Source of the DNA: an uncultured Treponema sp.
GTDB lineage: Bacteria > Spirochaetota > Spirochaetia > Treponematales > Treponemataceae
Assembly: GCA_937891125.1 (NCBI GenBank)
Contig: CALAEZ010000009.1
Coordinates: forward strand, 82,630 to 146,629
DNA length: 64,000 bases
Direction of reading: 5' to 3'
Positions 41,558-49,409 of the stretch are shown piece by piece. Numbering within the stretch: the first letter of the stretch is position 1; each line of letters opens with the position of its first letter. The notes under the pieces are model-generated. The model was not told the DNA's origin and searched no databases. It saw only the letters and a program-made list of their open reading frames with translations. The position numbers and the translations under genes are program-made.

Positions 41558-41829
41558 GCCTTCGCCTCCACGGCACTTGCAAAGGTGCCTGTGTCATGCA
41601 CCTTGGACGTTTCTGGGTTGACCCACGGGCTGCCAGCGGCAGTGGTCATCGACGGGCTGGTTGGATTTGGCTGTATGCCTGGCGGCAGCCAGTTGCCCCA
41701 GTGGTCGCGGTACTGCGGCAGCTGCCCGCTCGGCGCTGCGCCCCTGGCAAGCCCGCTCACCGTTACCAGCAGGTCGTTCACCCTCTGCTCAAGGATGAGG
41801 ACACGCTCCTCTAGCTCTCTCTTTGTCAT
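41554..41829 (-). CDS. Hypothetical protein, N-terminal coiled coil and Pro-rich tail, 91 residues
   Basis: Starts MTKRELEERVLILEQRVNDLL, a short coiled coil, then a Gly/Pro-rich region (LPPGIQPNPTSPS). GGAGA precedes ATG 41829. The first nine codons with flanking bases are repeated at the start of the 42158-42388 gene. The type resembles small phage virion-associated proteins, but this is a guess. Confidence 0.6.
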   Translation of the reverse strand: MTKRELEERVLILEQRVNDLLVTVSGLARGAAPSGQLPQYRDHWGNWLPPGIQPNPTSPSMTTAAGSPWVNPETSKVHDTGTFASAVEAKA

Positions 41830-41830
41830 T
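41804..41830. repeat. 27-bp direct repeat, copy 1
   Basis: Encodes MTKRELEER on the minus strand; identical to 42363-42389. The two copies flank the plus-strand gene 41893-42213. Confidence 0.8.
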
Positions 41831-41842
41831 TAGGGTCTCCTC

Positions 41843-41871
41843 TTTGACAAGTGCTTAATTTTTAAGGATAA
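41843..41871 (+). promoter_or_regulatory. Host-type sigma70 promoter
   Basis: TTGACA, 17-base spacer, GATAAT. Precedes the plus-strand gene at 41893 by about 20 bases. Different from the phage TGnTATAAG elements, as expected for a moron expressed by the host. Confidence 0.65.
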
Positions 41872-41892
41872 TATTCGTACCGGAGGTGCTTT

Positions 41893-42213
41893 ATGGAACT
41901 GCAAGAGTTTGTACACCGAGCAATTACACAGATAGCGCGCGGCATACAAGAAGCACAGCATGATTCAAATGGTGAGTACCTTGTATCCCCTATGCATTAT
42001 GGTAACCAAATGCCGAGGACACAAACAGCTAATGTAGAGACGTTGGAGCCTGTAGACTTTGACATCGCCATAAAAGCCTCTTCTTCCAGCGACGGTAAAT
42101 TTAGCCTGAATGTAGTCGGCTTCTCCATTGGCGCTACCGGCGGTGGTGCCGATTCCACTATTTCCCGCGTGAAGTTTCAGGTGATGGTTCGCTGGCCACA
42201 ACAGAAGGTATAG
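41893..42213 (+). CDS. Moron-like gene, conserved hypothetical, 106 residues
   Basis: MELQEFVHRAITQIARGIQEAQ is an amphipathic helix, followed by beta-strands and a C-terminal Lys-free VMVRWPQQKV. The family, helical N-terminus plus beta-rich Gly/Ser-containing domain, is familiar from bacterial genomes, perhaps the trypco2-type; function unknown. It has its own sigma70 promoter and GGAGG site, is the only plus-strand gene in the area, and is flanked by 27-bp repeats, so it looks like an independently expressed insertion. Confidence 0.7.
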   Translation: MELQEFVHRAITQIARGIQEAQHDSNGEYLVSPMHYGNQMPRTQTANVETLEPVDFDIAIKASSSSDGKFSLNVVGFSIGATGGGADSTISRVKFQVMVRWPQQKV

Positions 42214-42388
42214 TTGCTACAAAGCTAACAGCTCCATAGTCATACCCAGGGGTAGCAGGGTAAATTGGAATATTATTAAACCAAACCTCTGTTCCCTCAT
42301 GGAGAACTCCTGACAGGCTCTCAAGCACGTTTTTTACCGTAGTAGAAACGTACGTATCGTTTCGCTCCTCTAGCTCTCTCTTTGTCAT
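42158..42388 (-). CDS. Hypothetical protein sharing MTKRELEER start, 76 residues
   Basis: Same nine-residue beginning as the 41554-41829 protein, then an unrelated alpha/beta sequence (TTVKNVLESLSGVLHEGTEVWFNN). Its 3' end overlaps the moron gene by 56 bases on the opposite strand. Starts in an ATGA overlap with the 36-codon ORF. Probably a recombinant: old start joined to new sequence. Confidence 0.5.
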   Translation of the reverse strand: MTKRELEERNDTYVSTTVKNVLESLSGVLHEGTEVWFNNIPIYPATPGYDYGAVSFVATIPSVVASEPSPETSRGK

Positions 42389-42389
42389 T
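42363..42389. repeat. 27-bp direct repeat, copy 2
   Basis: Identical to 41804-41830. Confidence 0.8.
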
Positions 42390-42495
42390 CTGCATCCACC
42401 GTGATGTTGTACCTGATTGGCAGCCACTTTGCCTTGTCAAAGGCTGAGTCGCTCAGCTCCTTGGAATAGCTGTCCCCGAAGAACCAGGCTGCCAT
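42385..42495 (-). CDS. 36-codon ORF, possible remnant
   Basis: MAAWFFGDSYSKELSDSAFDKAKWLPIRYNITVDAE. It begins inside the truncated repeat copy and ends in an ATGA overlap with the next gene. No good ribosome-binding site. May be the C-terminal remnant of a larger lost gene. Confidence 0.3.
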   Translation of the reverse strand: MAAWFFGDSYSKELSDSAFDKAKWLPIRYNITVDAE

Positions 42496-42569
42496 GCTGC
42501 ATAGTCAGTTATGCGTCTTATGCGCTCAAAGAATACTCCCTTGCCAATTGTCTTGCCATCATTGTCCAT
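42453..42569 (-). pseudogene. Truncated duplicate of the glycyl-radical tail gene
   Basis: The first 21 codons are identical to 41366-41304; codon 22 is Asp (GAC) instead of the radical Gly (GGC), and then the sequence diverges to AAWQPGSS and a stop. It lacks both the Gly and the conserved DRVKH end, so it cannot carry the radical. GAGGTG precedes its ATG, so it may still be translated. Confidence 0.7.
42502..42569. repeat. 68-bp direct repeat, copy 2
   Basis: One mismatch to 41299-41366. The copy ends where homology to the tail gene is lost, consistent with a recombination junction. Confidence 0.85.
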
Positions 42570-42690
42570 GATAACACCTCGTTGTTGCTGTTATAAAGAT
42601 TGCCCGCCTTTAAGATTGGACACTAAGATTTTGTATTTGTGAGCTGGCATCTCAACATCCATAATGGGCGTGTATCCTGTGACGCACAAA

Positions 42691-42780
42691 TCAAAAATAA
42701 AGCCTTTTTGCAACGAAAACGCCAAATAAAAACGCAAGCATTAACAACACGAAGAGAAAAACAAACACCGATTCCAGCAT
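42691..42780 (-). CDS. Single-span membrane peptide, 29 residues
   Basis: MLESVFVFLFVLLMLAFLFGVFVAKRLYF; one hydrophobic helix and a basic end. GGAGGG lies seven bases before ATG 42780. Similar in size to the membrane peptide at 3557. A second possible 23-codon ORF follows (MDVEMPAHKYK..., near 42583-42654) but lacks a good ribosome-binding site. Function unknown. Confidence 0.5.
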   Translation of the reverse strand: MLESVFVFLFVLLMLAFLFGVFVAKRLYF

Positions 42781-42817
42781 AGCTAACCCTCCGTCTCAGT
42801 AAAAGGAAACCATTGCT

Positions 42818-43390
42818 TCATCTTATCCATCCCATAAGCGGGCTTGTTGTCATCAAGTCTTTCCACCACACAAACCATGCGTAGCACTTCATGCTGTTGT
42901 TCTTCCGGGCGTTATCGAAATCGCCATTCTTGGCGCACATCAGCCTCTTGCTGTAAACAAACACCCTCGCGGGTGGATATCTGCTGAATATGCGGTCGTA
43001 CCGGTCAGCCGTTTCAAGGAATGTAACAGGCAGCAGCATAATCACCTTATGGTTTTTACCGCAGGCGTCCAGCGCTTTCAGTACGAACTCAGCGGCGTAC
43101 TTATATGGCGGGTTCGTCACTATGTCTCCGTCCCATGCGGTGCCGCCATAGGAAAGGAAATCCAGCGTTTCGCCATAGCCGCGATCAACAAGGTCGGTGG
43201 CGCGGCCCAGCTTGCCGTACTGGTCGAACACTTTGGCCAGATGCCCCTCGCCGCACGCAGGCTCCCATATGTTTTCCAGCGCCGGTTCTATGCGGAGCAG
43301 GTCATGCGCCGCCCTAGGATCAGTAGCGTAGTAATCGTTAGGTTCAGCATCACTCGAACGCGCTATGACTTGCCTGTAATTCGTCGTCAT
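42818..43390 (-). CDS. Adenine-type DNA methyltransferase, small
   Basis: 190 residues from ATG 43390 (GGAGG upstream, long spacing). WEPACGEGHLAKVFDQYG is the SAM-binding motif I, and DIVTNPPYKYAAEF is the NPPY catalytic motif of N6-adenine methyltransferases. No target-recognition domain is evident, and the length is small. Could protect phage DNA from host restriction. The start overlaps the end of the 80-residue gene. Confidence 0.8.
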   Translation of the reverse strand: MTTNYRQVIARSSDAEPNDYYATDPRAAHDLLRIEPALENIWEPACGEGHLAKVFDQYGKLGRATDLVDRGYGETLDFLSYGGTAWDGDIVTNPPYKYAAEFVLKALDACGKNHKVIMLLPVTFLETADRYDRIFSRYPPARVFVYSKRLMCAKNGDFDNARKNNSMKCYAWFVWWKDLMTTSPLMGWIR

Positions 43391-43412
43391 AACCCGCAAT
43401 CCTCCGTGGGGG

Positions 43413-43655
43413 TCACCGTTCACTCATCTCCTCCTCAACTTGCATCCTGGCCCAAGCCAGCTTTACCTCTGTGCAGCCCAGCTTTGGATGGCTCTTGCAA
43501 AACTCTGTGCAATGGCATAGCGGGATGTAGCTATCAAGGTCGGTATCATAATAAGGGCAAAGTTCATCACCTTTGTGGTACTCTACGCTCAATTTTGCCA
43601 TCCGCACGGCCACGCGCCCATTGAACTCCGCTGCGTCCTTGAAATCGTTCAGCAT
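43413..43655 (-). CDS. Cys-containing hypothetical protein, 80 residues
   Basis: MLNDFKDAAEFNGRVAVRMAKLSVEYHKGDELCPYYDTD..., with CHCTEFC and LGC forming a probable zinc site. GGAGG before ATG 43655. Overlaps the methyltransferase start by 23 bases, so it is coupled to it. No known family. Confidence 0.6.
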   Translation of the reverse strand: MLNDFKDAAEFNGRVAVRMAKLSVEYHKGDELCPYYDTDLDSYIPLCHCTEFCKSHPKLGCTEVKLAWARMQVEEEMSER

Positions 43656-43680
43656 GCACCACCTCCACGCTTGCCACAAA

Positions 43681-43926
43681 CTATTCGCAACGCACTAGGC
43701 AAAGACCATCCTCGGTATTTTCCAGGTACTGCACAAATACATCGGGCTCGTCGCCTACGCGCTCGCGCACGTACGCAAGCCCGCCCAAACACACCAAGTC
43801 TACGGAATAGTCGCCGTCGCGAAACACTTCGCACAGGACTATGTCCTCTTCTTTTACCGCAAATGGATCTTCTTTTGCACAGGCAGCGCATGCCAGCGCG
43901 CACAAAAGCAAAATGAGCTTTTTCAT
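43681..43926 (-). CDS. Small lipoprotein, 81 residues
   Basis: Signal peptide MKKLILLLCALACAAC with a lipobox-like LACAAC, then a short acidic periplasmic domain. AAGGAGG before ATG 43926. Phage lipoproteins of this size act as spanins or in superinfection exclusion; neither can be shown here. Confidence 0.65.
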   Translation of the reverse strand: MKKLILLLCALACAACAKEDPFAVKEEDIVLCEVFRDGDYSVDLVCLGGLAYVRERVGDEPDVFVQYLENTEDGLCLVRCE

Positions 43927-44011
43927 GGGTATCCTCCTTAGATAATAAAATCCGCCATGCACCTGTACGGCAGCATGCCGGATATCTTATGCTTGCCAAT
44001 GCAGCCGAAGA

Positions 44012-44287
44012 TTATTTCAGCAGTTCCTTAATAAATGGCATGGCCTCAGTAAGTGAATTTGAATAGTCCCCTATGCTGTCAAGCTTTGCGCGCAAACCAG
44101 GCAGCCTGCCTGAAATGTCGCGCCCCAGCAGAGATTCCACGCGTATGTCTATGCATTCTATGGCCGCAGCTATGCAGCGTCGCGTATTGATGTGCGACCA
44201 CTCAATATGGCACATGAGCGCGGTAAACATGCATACAACTGCGAACATCCACTTTTTTCCGGCAGCAGATACTGTTTGCGATTTCAT
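44012..44287 (-). CDS. Membrane-anchored protein, 91 residues
   Basis: One transmembrane helix at residues 13-27 (WMFAVVCMFTALMCHI) then a charged helical domain. GGAGC before ATG 44287. Its position next to a lipoprotein gene suggests an envelope pair, possibly i-spanin with o-spanin, but the pairing is speculative. Confidence 0.55.
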   Translation of the reverse strand: MKSQTVSAAGKKWMFAVVCMFTALMCHIEWSHINTRRCIAAAIECIDIRVESLLGRDISGRLPGLRAKLDSIGDYSNSLTEAMPFIKELLK

Positions 44288-44307
44288 TGCGTTGCTCCTA
44301 GTCTCCT

Positions 44308-44724
44308 TTATGCTTCCAACTCGCCCCTCGACAGCGCATCTGCAATCAGCGATTCCGCTTCCTCAACAGTCACGCGCTGCATTCCAGGGTCTAAGTGCAA
44401 GTCGCCTGCCTTGGAAAAGTCATCCGTCATAGACGTTCGGAAAACTCCCTTGCGGAAGCTGCTGAACTTTTCAGTTATTGGAATCGCCACAGCGTATCCT
44501 CGACGAGGGTCCCAATACTTGTCATTTTCGCAGTGGGCATCGTGCTCCTTTCTTGTAACTCCGCTGTGAAAATGCACCCTGCCGCATAACGGGCACCTGA
44601 AGCTGACGAACAGGTTTCCTTCTGCAGACCTCACGTATGCAGCGAAAACTTCTACGGCGTCCTTACCACTGCCGCTTACGCCCTGGCCAATCACATCAGC
44701 AGTTTTCTTTCCTTGTATGAACAC
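44308..44724 (-). CDS. Zinc-finger hypothetical protein, 138 residues
   Basis: Starts at GTG 44724 with TGGAGG upstream. Middle: RCPLCGRVHFHSGV...HDAHC, a CxxC...HxxxC-type zinc site. C-terminal half is acidic and helical. Follows nrdD in the same direction after a hairpin. Function unknown. Confidence 0.6.
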   Translation of the reverse strand: MFIQGKKTADVIGQGVSGSGKDAVEVFAAYVRSAEGNLFVSFRCPLCGRVHFHSGVTRKEHDAHCENDKYWDPRRGYAVAIPITEKFSSFRKGVFRTSMTDDFSKAGDLHLDPGMQRVTVEEAESLIADALSRGELEA

Positions 44725-44745
44725 TGACTTTCCTCCACAGATGAT

Positions 44746-44779
44746 GCAGCCTGGACTCGATGCAGTCGTCCAGGCTGCG
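44746..44779. other. Stem-loop after nrdD
   Basis: Eleven-bp stem GCAGCCTGGAC/GTCCAGGCTGC just after the nrdD stop. No T tract on the minus strand, so either an mRNA-stabilising hairpin or a weak terminator. Confidence 0.5.
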
Positions 44780-44786
44780 TTATTAG

Positions 44787-47700
44787 TTATTCCTCAAGCG
44801 GCGGGAGCTTGTACTTCAGCCGCAGCTCTTCATAATGTTCTGGCGAAATGCCTTCGCCATCGTGGCGGCCGCAGCGAGGGCATACATCACCAATGATGCC
44901 AGTGTACCCGCACACAGGATCACGATCCACAGGATGGTTAATAGAGCCATAGCCAATGCCTGCAGAAGCCATATAGCGAATGATTGACTCAAAAGCAGGC
45001 AGGTTTTGAGACGGGTCTCCATCCACCTCGACATAGGTGATGTGCCCGGCAGGCGTAAGCGCATGGTATGGGGCCTCCAGGTCTATCTTCTCCTTGATGC
45101 CAATCCTGTGGTAAACCGGCACATGGAAAGAGTTTGTGTAATAGTCGCGGTCCGTTACTCCAGGAATGACACCGTACTTCTTTTTGTCGATGCGCACGAA
45201 GCGGCCGGACAAACCCTCTGCAGGAGAGGCGATCAGCGTGAAGTTCAGGCCGAGCTCCTTCGTCTTTTGCTTTGCAAAGTCGTCCATGAACTTTACGATG
45301 CGCAGGCCAAGCTCCTGCGCATCTGCGCTCTCGCCGTGGTGCTTGCCAATGAGCGCCTTGAGGCACTCCGCAAGCCCTATGAAGCCGTAAGACAGCGTGC
45401 CATGCTTGAGTATGTCGCCAAGCTCGCTTGACGGCTTAAGACTGTCGCTGTCCATCCACACGCCCTCGCCAATCAAAAACGGAAAGTTGTACGCGTGGCG
45501 CCGGCGCTGTATTTCAAATCGCTCGATAAGCTGGCGCGTCACAAGCTCCATGATCGATCGCAGACTGTCAAAGAACTTGCCTGTGTCGCCATGCGCTTCA
45601 ATGCCCAGGCGTGGAAGGTTGATCGACGTGAACGACAGGTTTCCACGGCCTGAGGTTGTCTGGCGGCTTGTGTCGTACACGTTGCTGATCACGCGGGTAC
45701 GGCAGTTGTGGCTGCACACGCCAGAGAGATCGAACATGTCACTGGCCGTCTCTACGTCGTAGCTGCACTCTTCAAGATGGTAGCTGGATATGGAAACAAC
45801 CTTGCACAAGTCACCAGTCTTTGACCCTATCCCATCGAAAGTTGCCAGCGCTTCCTTCTTCTTCCCGCAAGCCATGTAAGAACGCAGTTCATCATAAAGA
45901 TCCTTCGTTGCAGAGGTCAGCGTGACCACGTGACGAATCTTTCCTGCATTGCAATTCTTGTAATGGTTACGGTACAGCTTGCCAATGAACCCAAGCGCCT
46001 GCCCAAGAAGCATCTGCTGCGTCGCAAGCTCCTGGTTCGTGCTGCCAGCCGAAATGTTGCACCTGCCATTTGACACGTGAATATGCCCGTCAGCATCCAG
46101 CATTCCAGCGAAAAAGGCCATCTTAGCTTCCCTGTTCCAAGAGAACACAACGTTCGGCACATGCCGTTCAGCCTTGCGAAGTCCGCCATACAGCTCGGTA
46201 AGCTGATTCTTTGCTGCCCTGAAAGCTCCCGTGTTGATGCGCACGTCGAAGTAGTGCCCGCGTTCTCCGCGGTCCTGCTCCGTAAGCGCCACAGAAAAGC
46301 CCATGCTCTCGGAAACGCGCTTCACCTTCTCGTAGATGTCCAGCTCATCAGGACCGATGCTGAGCACAACAGTTGTGTCGTACGTCCCATCGCACAGCAA
46401 GAGCCCGAGGAGCCATGCAAGATCAGCTTCCTGCTGCACGCATTCCTCAGAATACTGCGTCGAAATGCGGCGAACCTCGTCGCCGACGGCAAGATCTCCA
46501 ACCCGCGTACGCCCCTTGCCTTCCACGGGAAGGTAATGGTCTTCCGTGAGCGTGAGGTTGCGGCCGTCTGAGAACTGAATGAGCTTCCAGTTGTTCTTGT
46601 TCGGATTTTTAATGATCTTGCGCACCTTGACGAATCCGCCGGCATTAGAGTCGTAAATGCGAACGTCTTCATCTTCCAGGTCTATGTACTCCGAGACACC
46701 GTGCTTCTGCACATGATGGAACATGGCGAGCTTGCTGAATGCACGGCTAATACCTTCGACATTCAGGTAATCTCTCACCTTATACGTAATTATTTCAGTA
46801 CCTTTCGAGCATCCCATGTACCCTATCTCCCCCTCTGGCGAGCCGTCTGGCAGCGCGTACTGCGCGTTGAACGGCGCATCCATGAAGGAAAAGTTGGGGA
46901 ACAGCCTCTTTGCAGACACGCGGCAGGCAAGCTTGAACAAATCTCCGTTGGGGTCGCCGTCGTTCAGGCTCACGCCTTTTTTCACCTTGAATATGCTCAC
47001 TGGGAAAATGCAGGTCTCGCCATTGCCTAGGCCTGCCTCTGTTGCCAGCAGCAGATTTTTGGTCACCATGCGCCCTTCTTCGGACGTGTCCGTGCCATAA
47101 TTGAGCGAGCTGAACGGAACCTGCGCGCCCGCGCGGCTGTGCAGCGTGTTCAAGTTGTGCACGCACGCCTCCATGGCCTGATATGTCGCCCTGTCCGTGC
47201 GCTTCAGCGCCATGCCCATCACGCGCTCGGCCTCATCGCTGCCCATGCCGAACACGTCGCGCAGCCGCTGCCCGACGATGCCTTTGCCCTCGGCGTTGAG
47301 GATATGCCACCCGCTGCCCGCTGCGTAGCTGCGAAGCCCGTCCTTGAACGCATCCAGAACCTCATTGTCCGGCGTGCGCACGTCCTCTACTACCTTGCAC
47401 AGCTCCGAGATGTACGTCTTGGCAACGCCCGGCGCCATGTAATAGTCAAACGCTGGCACGCTCTGCCCGCCGAACATGTCGTTCTGATTGCTCTGTATGG
47501 CTATGCAGGCGAGAGAAGCATACGAGCCGATGCTGTTCGGCTCACGCAAAAAGCCATGCCCAGTGCTGAAGCCGTGCCTGAACAGCTTTTCCAGGTTTAT
47601 CTGGCAGCAGTTCAGCGTTATGCTGTAAAAGTCCAGGTCGTGAATATGTATGTCGCCGTCAAGGTGCGCCTTTGAAAACTCAGGCGCCAGCACCTTTTTG

Positions 47701-48140
47701 CAGTTGTAGTCCTTGGCTGCCGTGCTTCCGTACTTGAGCATGACGCCCATGGGCGCGTCAGCGTTGATGTTTGCATTTTCGCGGCTCTCGTTAACTTCGA
47801 GCGAGCTTTTCTTGGTAAAGTCGTCAAACAAGTTCATCAGCGAGGTTTTTGCCTCGCGCACGTCCGAACGGCGCTTGCGGTACAGTATGTACTGCTTGGC
47901 AACCTCTTTATCCACGTTCATCAGGGCGTGCTCAACCATGTCCTGTATTTCTTCGACAGACACCTTTTTGCTGGAAAGGCATTGCTGCGAAACTTCGCCC
48001 GCAACTGCCTCGGCAATGTCGTTTGCCTGGAATGAATCCCTGCCGCAGTCGTTAACGGCGGCTTTTCTGACGGCCTCGTAAACGCGGGCAGCGTCAAATG
48101 TTTCTTTGCGTCCGTCGCGCTTTATAACTTTTGTAAGCAT
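44787..48140 (-). CDS. nrdD: Class III ribonucleotide reductase with intein, lacking its glycyl-radical tail
   Basis: 1117 residues. An N-terminal ATP-cone (MLTKVIKRDGRKETFDAARV) is the allosteric domain. An intein of 369 residues (45705-46811) interrupts the catalytic barrel at YMG/C-RTRVISN, so the spliced enzyme would have 748 residues. The +1 residue of the intein, the Cys of the C-extein, corresponds to the thiyl-radical cysteine (Cys290 in T4 NrdD). The C-terminus has the Zn site (CGYTGII...CPRCG) but ends at KYKLPPLEE, before the RxxGY tail; that tail is a separate gene at 41208. Makes dNTPs from NTPs under anaerobic conditions. Confidence 0.92.
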   Translation of the reverse strand: MLTKVIKRDGRKETFDAARVYEAVRKAAVNDCGRDSFQANDIAEAVAGEVSQQCLSSKKVSVEEIQDMVEHALMNVDKEVAKQYILYRKRRSDVREAKTSLMNLFDDFTKKSSLEVNESRENANINADAPMGVMLKYGSTAAKDYNCKKVLAPEFSKAHLDGDIHIHDLDFYSITLNCCQINLEKLFRHGFSTGHGFLREPNSIGSYASLACIAIQSNQNDMFGGQSVPAFDYYMAPGVAKTYISELCKVVEDVRTPDNEVLDAFKDGLRSYAAGSGWHILNAEGKGIVGQRLRDVFGMGSDEAERVMGMALKRTDRATYQAMEACVHNLNTLHSRAGAQVPFSSLNYGTDTSEEGRMVTKNLLLATEAGLGNGETCIFPVSIFKVKKGVSLNDGDPNGDLFKLACRVSAKRLFPNFSFMDAPFNAQYALPDGSPEGEIGYMGCSKGTEIITYKVRDYLNVEGISRAFSKLAMFHHVQKHGVSEYIDLEDEDVRIYDSNAGGFVKVRKIIKNPNKNNWKLIQFSDGRNLTLTEDHYLPVEGKGRTRVGDLAVGDEVRRISTQYSEECVQQEADLAWLLGLLLCDGTYDTTVVLSIGPDELDIYEKVKRVSESMGFSVALTEQDRGERGHYFDVRINTGAFRAAKNQLTELYGGLRKAERHVPNVVFSWNREAKMAFFAGMLDADGHIHVSNGRCNISAGSTNQELATQQMLLGQALGFIGKLYRNHYKNCNAGKIRHVVTLTSATKDLYDELRSYMACGKKKEALATFDGIGSKTGDLCKVVSISSYHLEECSYDVETASDMFDLSGVCSHNCRTRVISNVYDTSRQTTSGRGNLSFTSINLPRLGIEAHGDTGKFFDSLRSIMELVTRQLIERFEIQRRRHAYNFPFLIGEGVWMDSDSLKPSSELGDILKHGTLSYGFIGLAECLKALIGKHHGESADAQELGLRIVKFMDDFAKQKTKELGLNFTLIASPAEGLSGRFVRIDKKKYGVIPGVTDRDYYTNSFHVPVYHRIGIKEKIDLEAPYHALTPAGHITYVEVDGDPSQNLPAFESIIRYMASAGIGYGSINHPVDRDPVCGYTGIIGDVCPRCGRHDGEGISPEHYEELRLKYKLPPLEE
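45705..46811 (-). other. LAGLIDADG intein in nrdD
   Basis: Starts with Cys1 (CSKGTEIITYK), has block B-like DHYLPVEG with a catalytic His near residue 100, two LAGLIDADG-type motifs (LLGLLLCDGTYD and FFAGMLDADGHI) and ends in HN before the C-extein Cys. 369 residues, in frame with its host protein. The endonuclease would cleave intein-free nrdD and spread the intein. Confidence 0.9.
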
Positions 48141-48274
48141 TGCTTATCCTTGCTGATTTGTTTTGGCGGGAGTCAAACTCCCGCCGTACCTAGGAGGTGT
48201 ATGATACATGCGGTTGCACGCTGGCACGGCTACTGACCACAAAAAGGGATGCTCACCGTGCCCTAGACCGCAGG
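48141..48274. other. Spacer upstream of nrdD with hairpin
   Basis: Contains a nine-bp inverted repeat GGCGGGAGT/ACTCCCGCC at 48164-48186 directly upstream of the nrdD ribosome-binding region, and otherwise no gene. It could control nrdD translation or be a terminator remnant. Confidence 0.45.
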
Positions 48275-48460
48275 CTAGCCGTTGGCTGCCTTGAGCGCCT
48301 TGCCTATGGCCGTTTCCAGGGAAGCGCCCGTGCAAATATGCGTGTTCCCTTCTGGGTCGGACACTTCGGCAAGGTACTTCTTTTTTTCTTCGTCATAGTA
48401 CAGGCATTCAAGTATCCAGCCCTTCAGCAGGGCGGAATCCAGCTCTTTATCAAGCGACAT
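48275..48460 (-). CDS. Hypothetical protein, 61 residues
   Basis: Starts at ATG 48460, overlapping the thymidylate kinase stop, with GGAGAA upstream. MSLDKELDSALLKGWILECLYYDEEKKKYLAEV...GASLETAIGKALKAA looks like a short alpha/beta phage protein in which the last helix packs on a sheet. Function unknown. Confidence 0.6.
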   Translation of the reverse strand: MSLDKELDSALLKGWILECLYYDEEKKKYLAEVSDPEGNTHICTGASLETAIGKALKAANG

Positions 48461-49091
48461 CAATGTTCTCCAAAATTTCGCCGGCAATTTGCTCAGGCGT
48501 TTTATCAAGCACGGAAATCCTTGTTTCGTTTTCCGTGAAATCAACATTTGCATAAAAGAGAGCGCGGTATTCCCACTCTTTGTCAAACGCACGCTCGTAC
48601 TGATCAAGCTCAACGCCTTGCTGCAAAGAGCGCTGCAAAGAGCGCAGCAGCGCATCGCGGAACGGAAGCGTCAGGATAAAGTAATGGACGTCATCAAAGC
48701 GGCATAACTCCTGCCCAGCTAATTCAAGCAAGCCTTTTACCGACGTGATGAGGCTGGCATACATGAGAGCGGATTCTTCCATGTTCTTGCAGTATTTTTT
48801 AAGCCGGCCGCCCTGATACACCACCGTTGACAGCCAGTAACGGTCAAAGATTACCGTCTTGCCCTGCTTGACCAGCGGAGCAACCGTCTCCTGCAGCGCC
48901 TTAACCATGTCCCCAACGTATAAAAGTACGGAAGACATCACGGGCTCGTTCTCAAGCTCTGCGGCACGCAGCTTTGCATCCGGCGTGGGAAAACTGACTA
49001 TTTCGGCATCGCGAATCTTATTTTTCAGTACTTGGGCCACTGTGGACTTTCCGCAGCCGTCTATGCCTTCAAGAACTATGAGCCTGCCCAT
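48450..49091 (-). CDS. tmk: Thymidylate kinase
   Basis: 213 residues from ATG 49091 (AGGAGG). P-loop LEGIDGCGKSTV, then FDRYWLSTVVYQG (the DRY/H motif) and the lid region near LTLPFRDALLRSLQRSLQQ. Phosphorylates dTMP to dTDP, completing the ThyX pathway. Likely expressed from TGATATAAG at 49280. Length is normal for the family. Confidence 0.9.
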   Translation of the reverse strand: MGRLIVLEGIDGCGKSTVAQVLKNKIRDAEIVSFPTPDAKLRAAELENEPVMSSVLLYVGDMVKALQETVAPLVKQGKTVIFDRYWLSTVVYQGGRLKKYCKNMEESALMYASLITSVKGLLELAGQELCRFDDVHYFILTLPFRDALLRSLQRSLQQGVELDQYERAFDKEWEYRALFYANVDFTENETRISVLDKTPEQIAGEILENIDVA

Positions 49092-49118
49092 GACGACCTC
49101 CTGATTTGTTGAATGCAA

Positions 49119-49409
49119 TCACATATTGCCCTTGCAAATAAAAAGATTTAGGCCCAATTCGCACATTTTTTGGGCGATTTTTGACACAGTGCCGGAACCT
49201 GTTAAAATTCAAGGAAAACATTTTGCCTCCCATTTAAAATTTTTTGGCGGCCACGGAATAATGGCCGCCTTGGCATATGCTTATATCAGAATAACCGTAG
49301 CTTTTAGGTACACCCTTATGGAACAGCCCCGCATGCCTGTTGCATTAAGGTGCAAAATGCGGTAAATGTAACACGTGTTCTTAAACGTTAAAGAGGTTTC
49401 GGTACAGTC
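49119..49409. other. Divergent regulatory spacer
   Basis: No gene. Holds a strong hairpin (49248-49270, GGCGGCCA...TGGCCGCC), the TGATATAAG element of tmk, and on the plus strand TTGCAT-17-TAAATG as a possible host-type promoter for the resolvase. An ACACGTGT palindrome near 49371 could be an operator. Confidence 0.4.
49280..49288 (-). promoter_or_regulatory. Putative phage promoter TGATATAAG
   Basis: TGnTATAAG family member upstream of tmk, 190 bases from the start codon, with the 49248-49270 hairpin in the leader. Confidence 0.4.

Noticed and set aside
49244..49270. Intrinsic terminator between tmk and the resolvase
   Set aside because: The stem is good but the T tract lies on the wrong side for either neighbouring gene.
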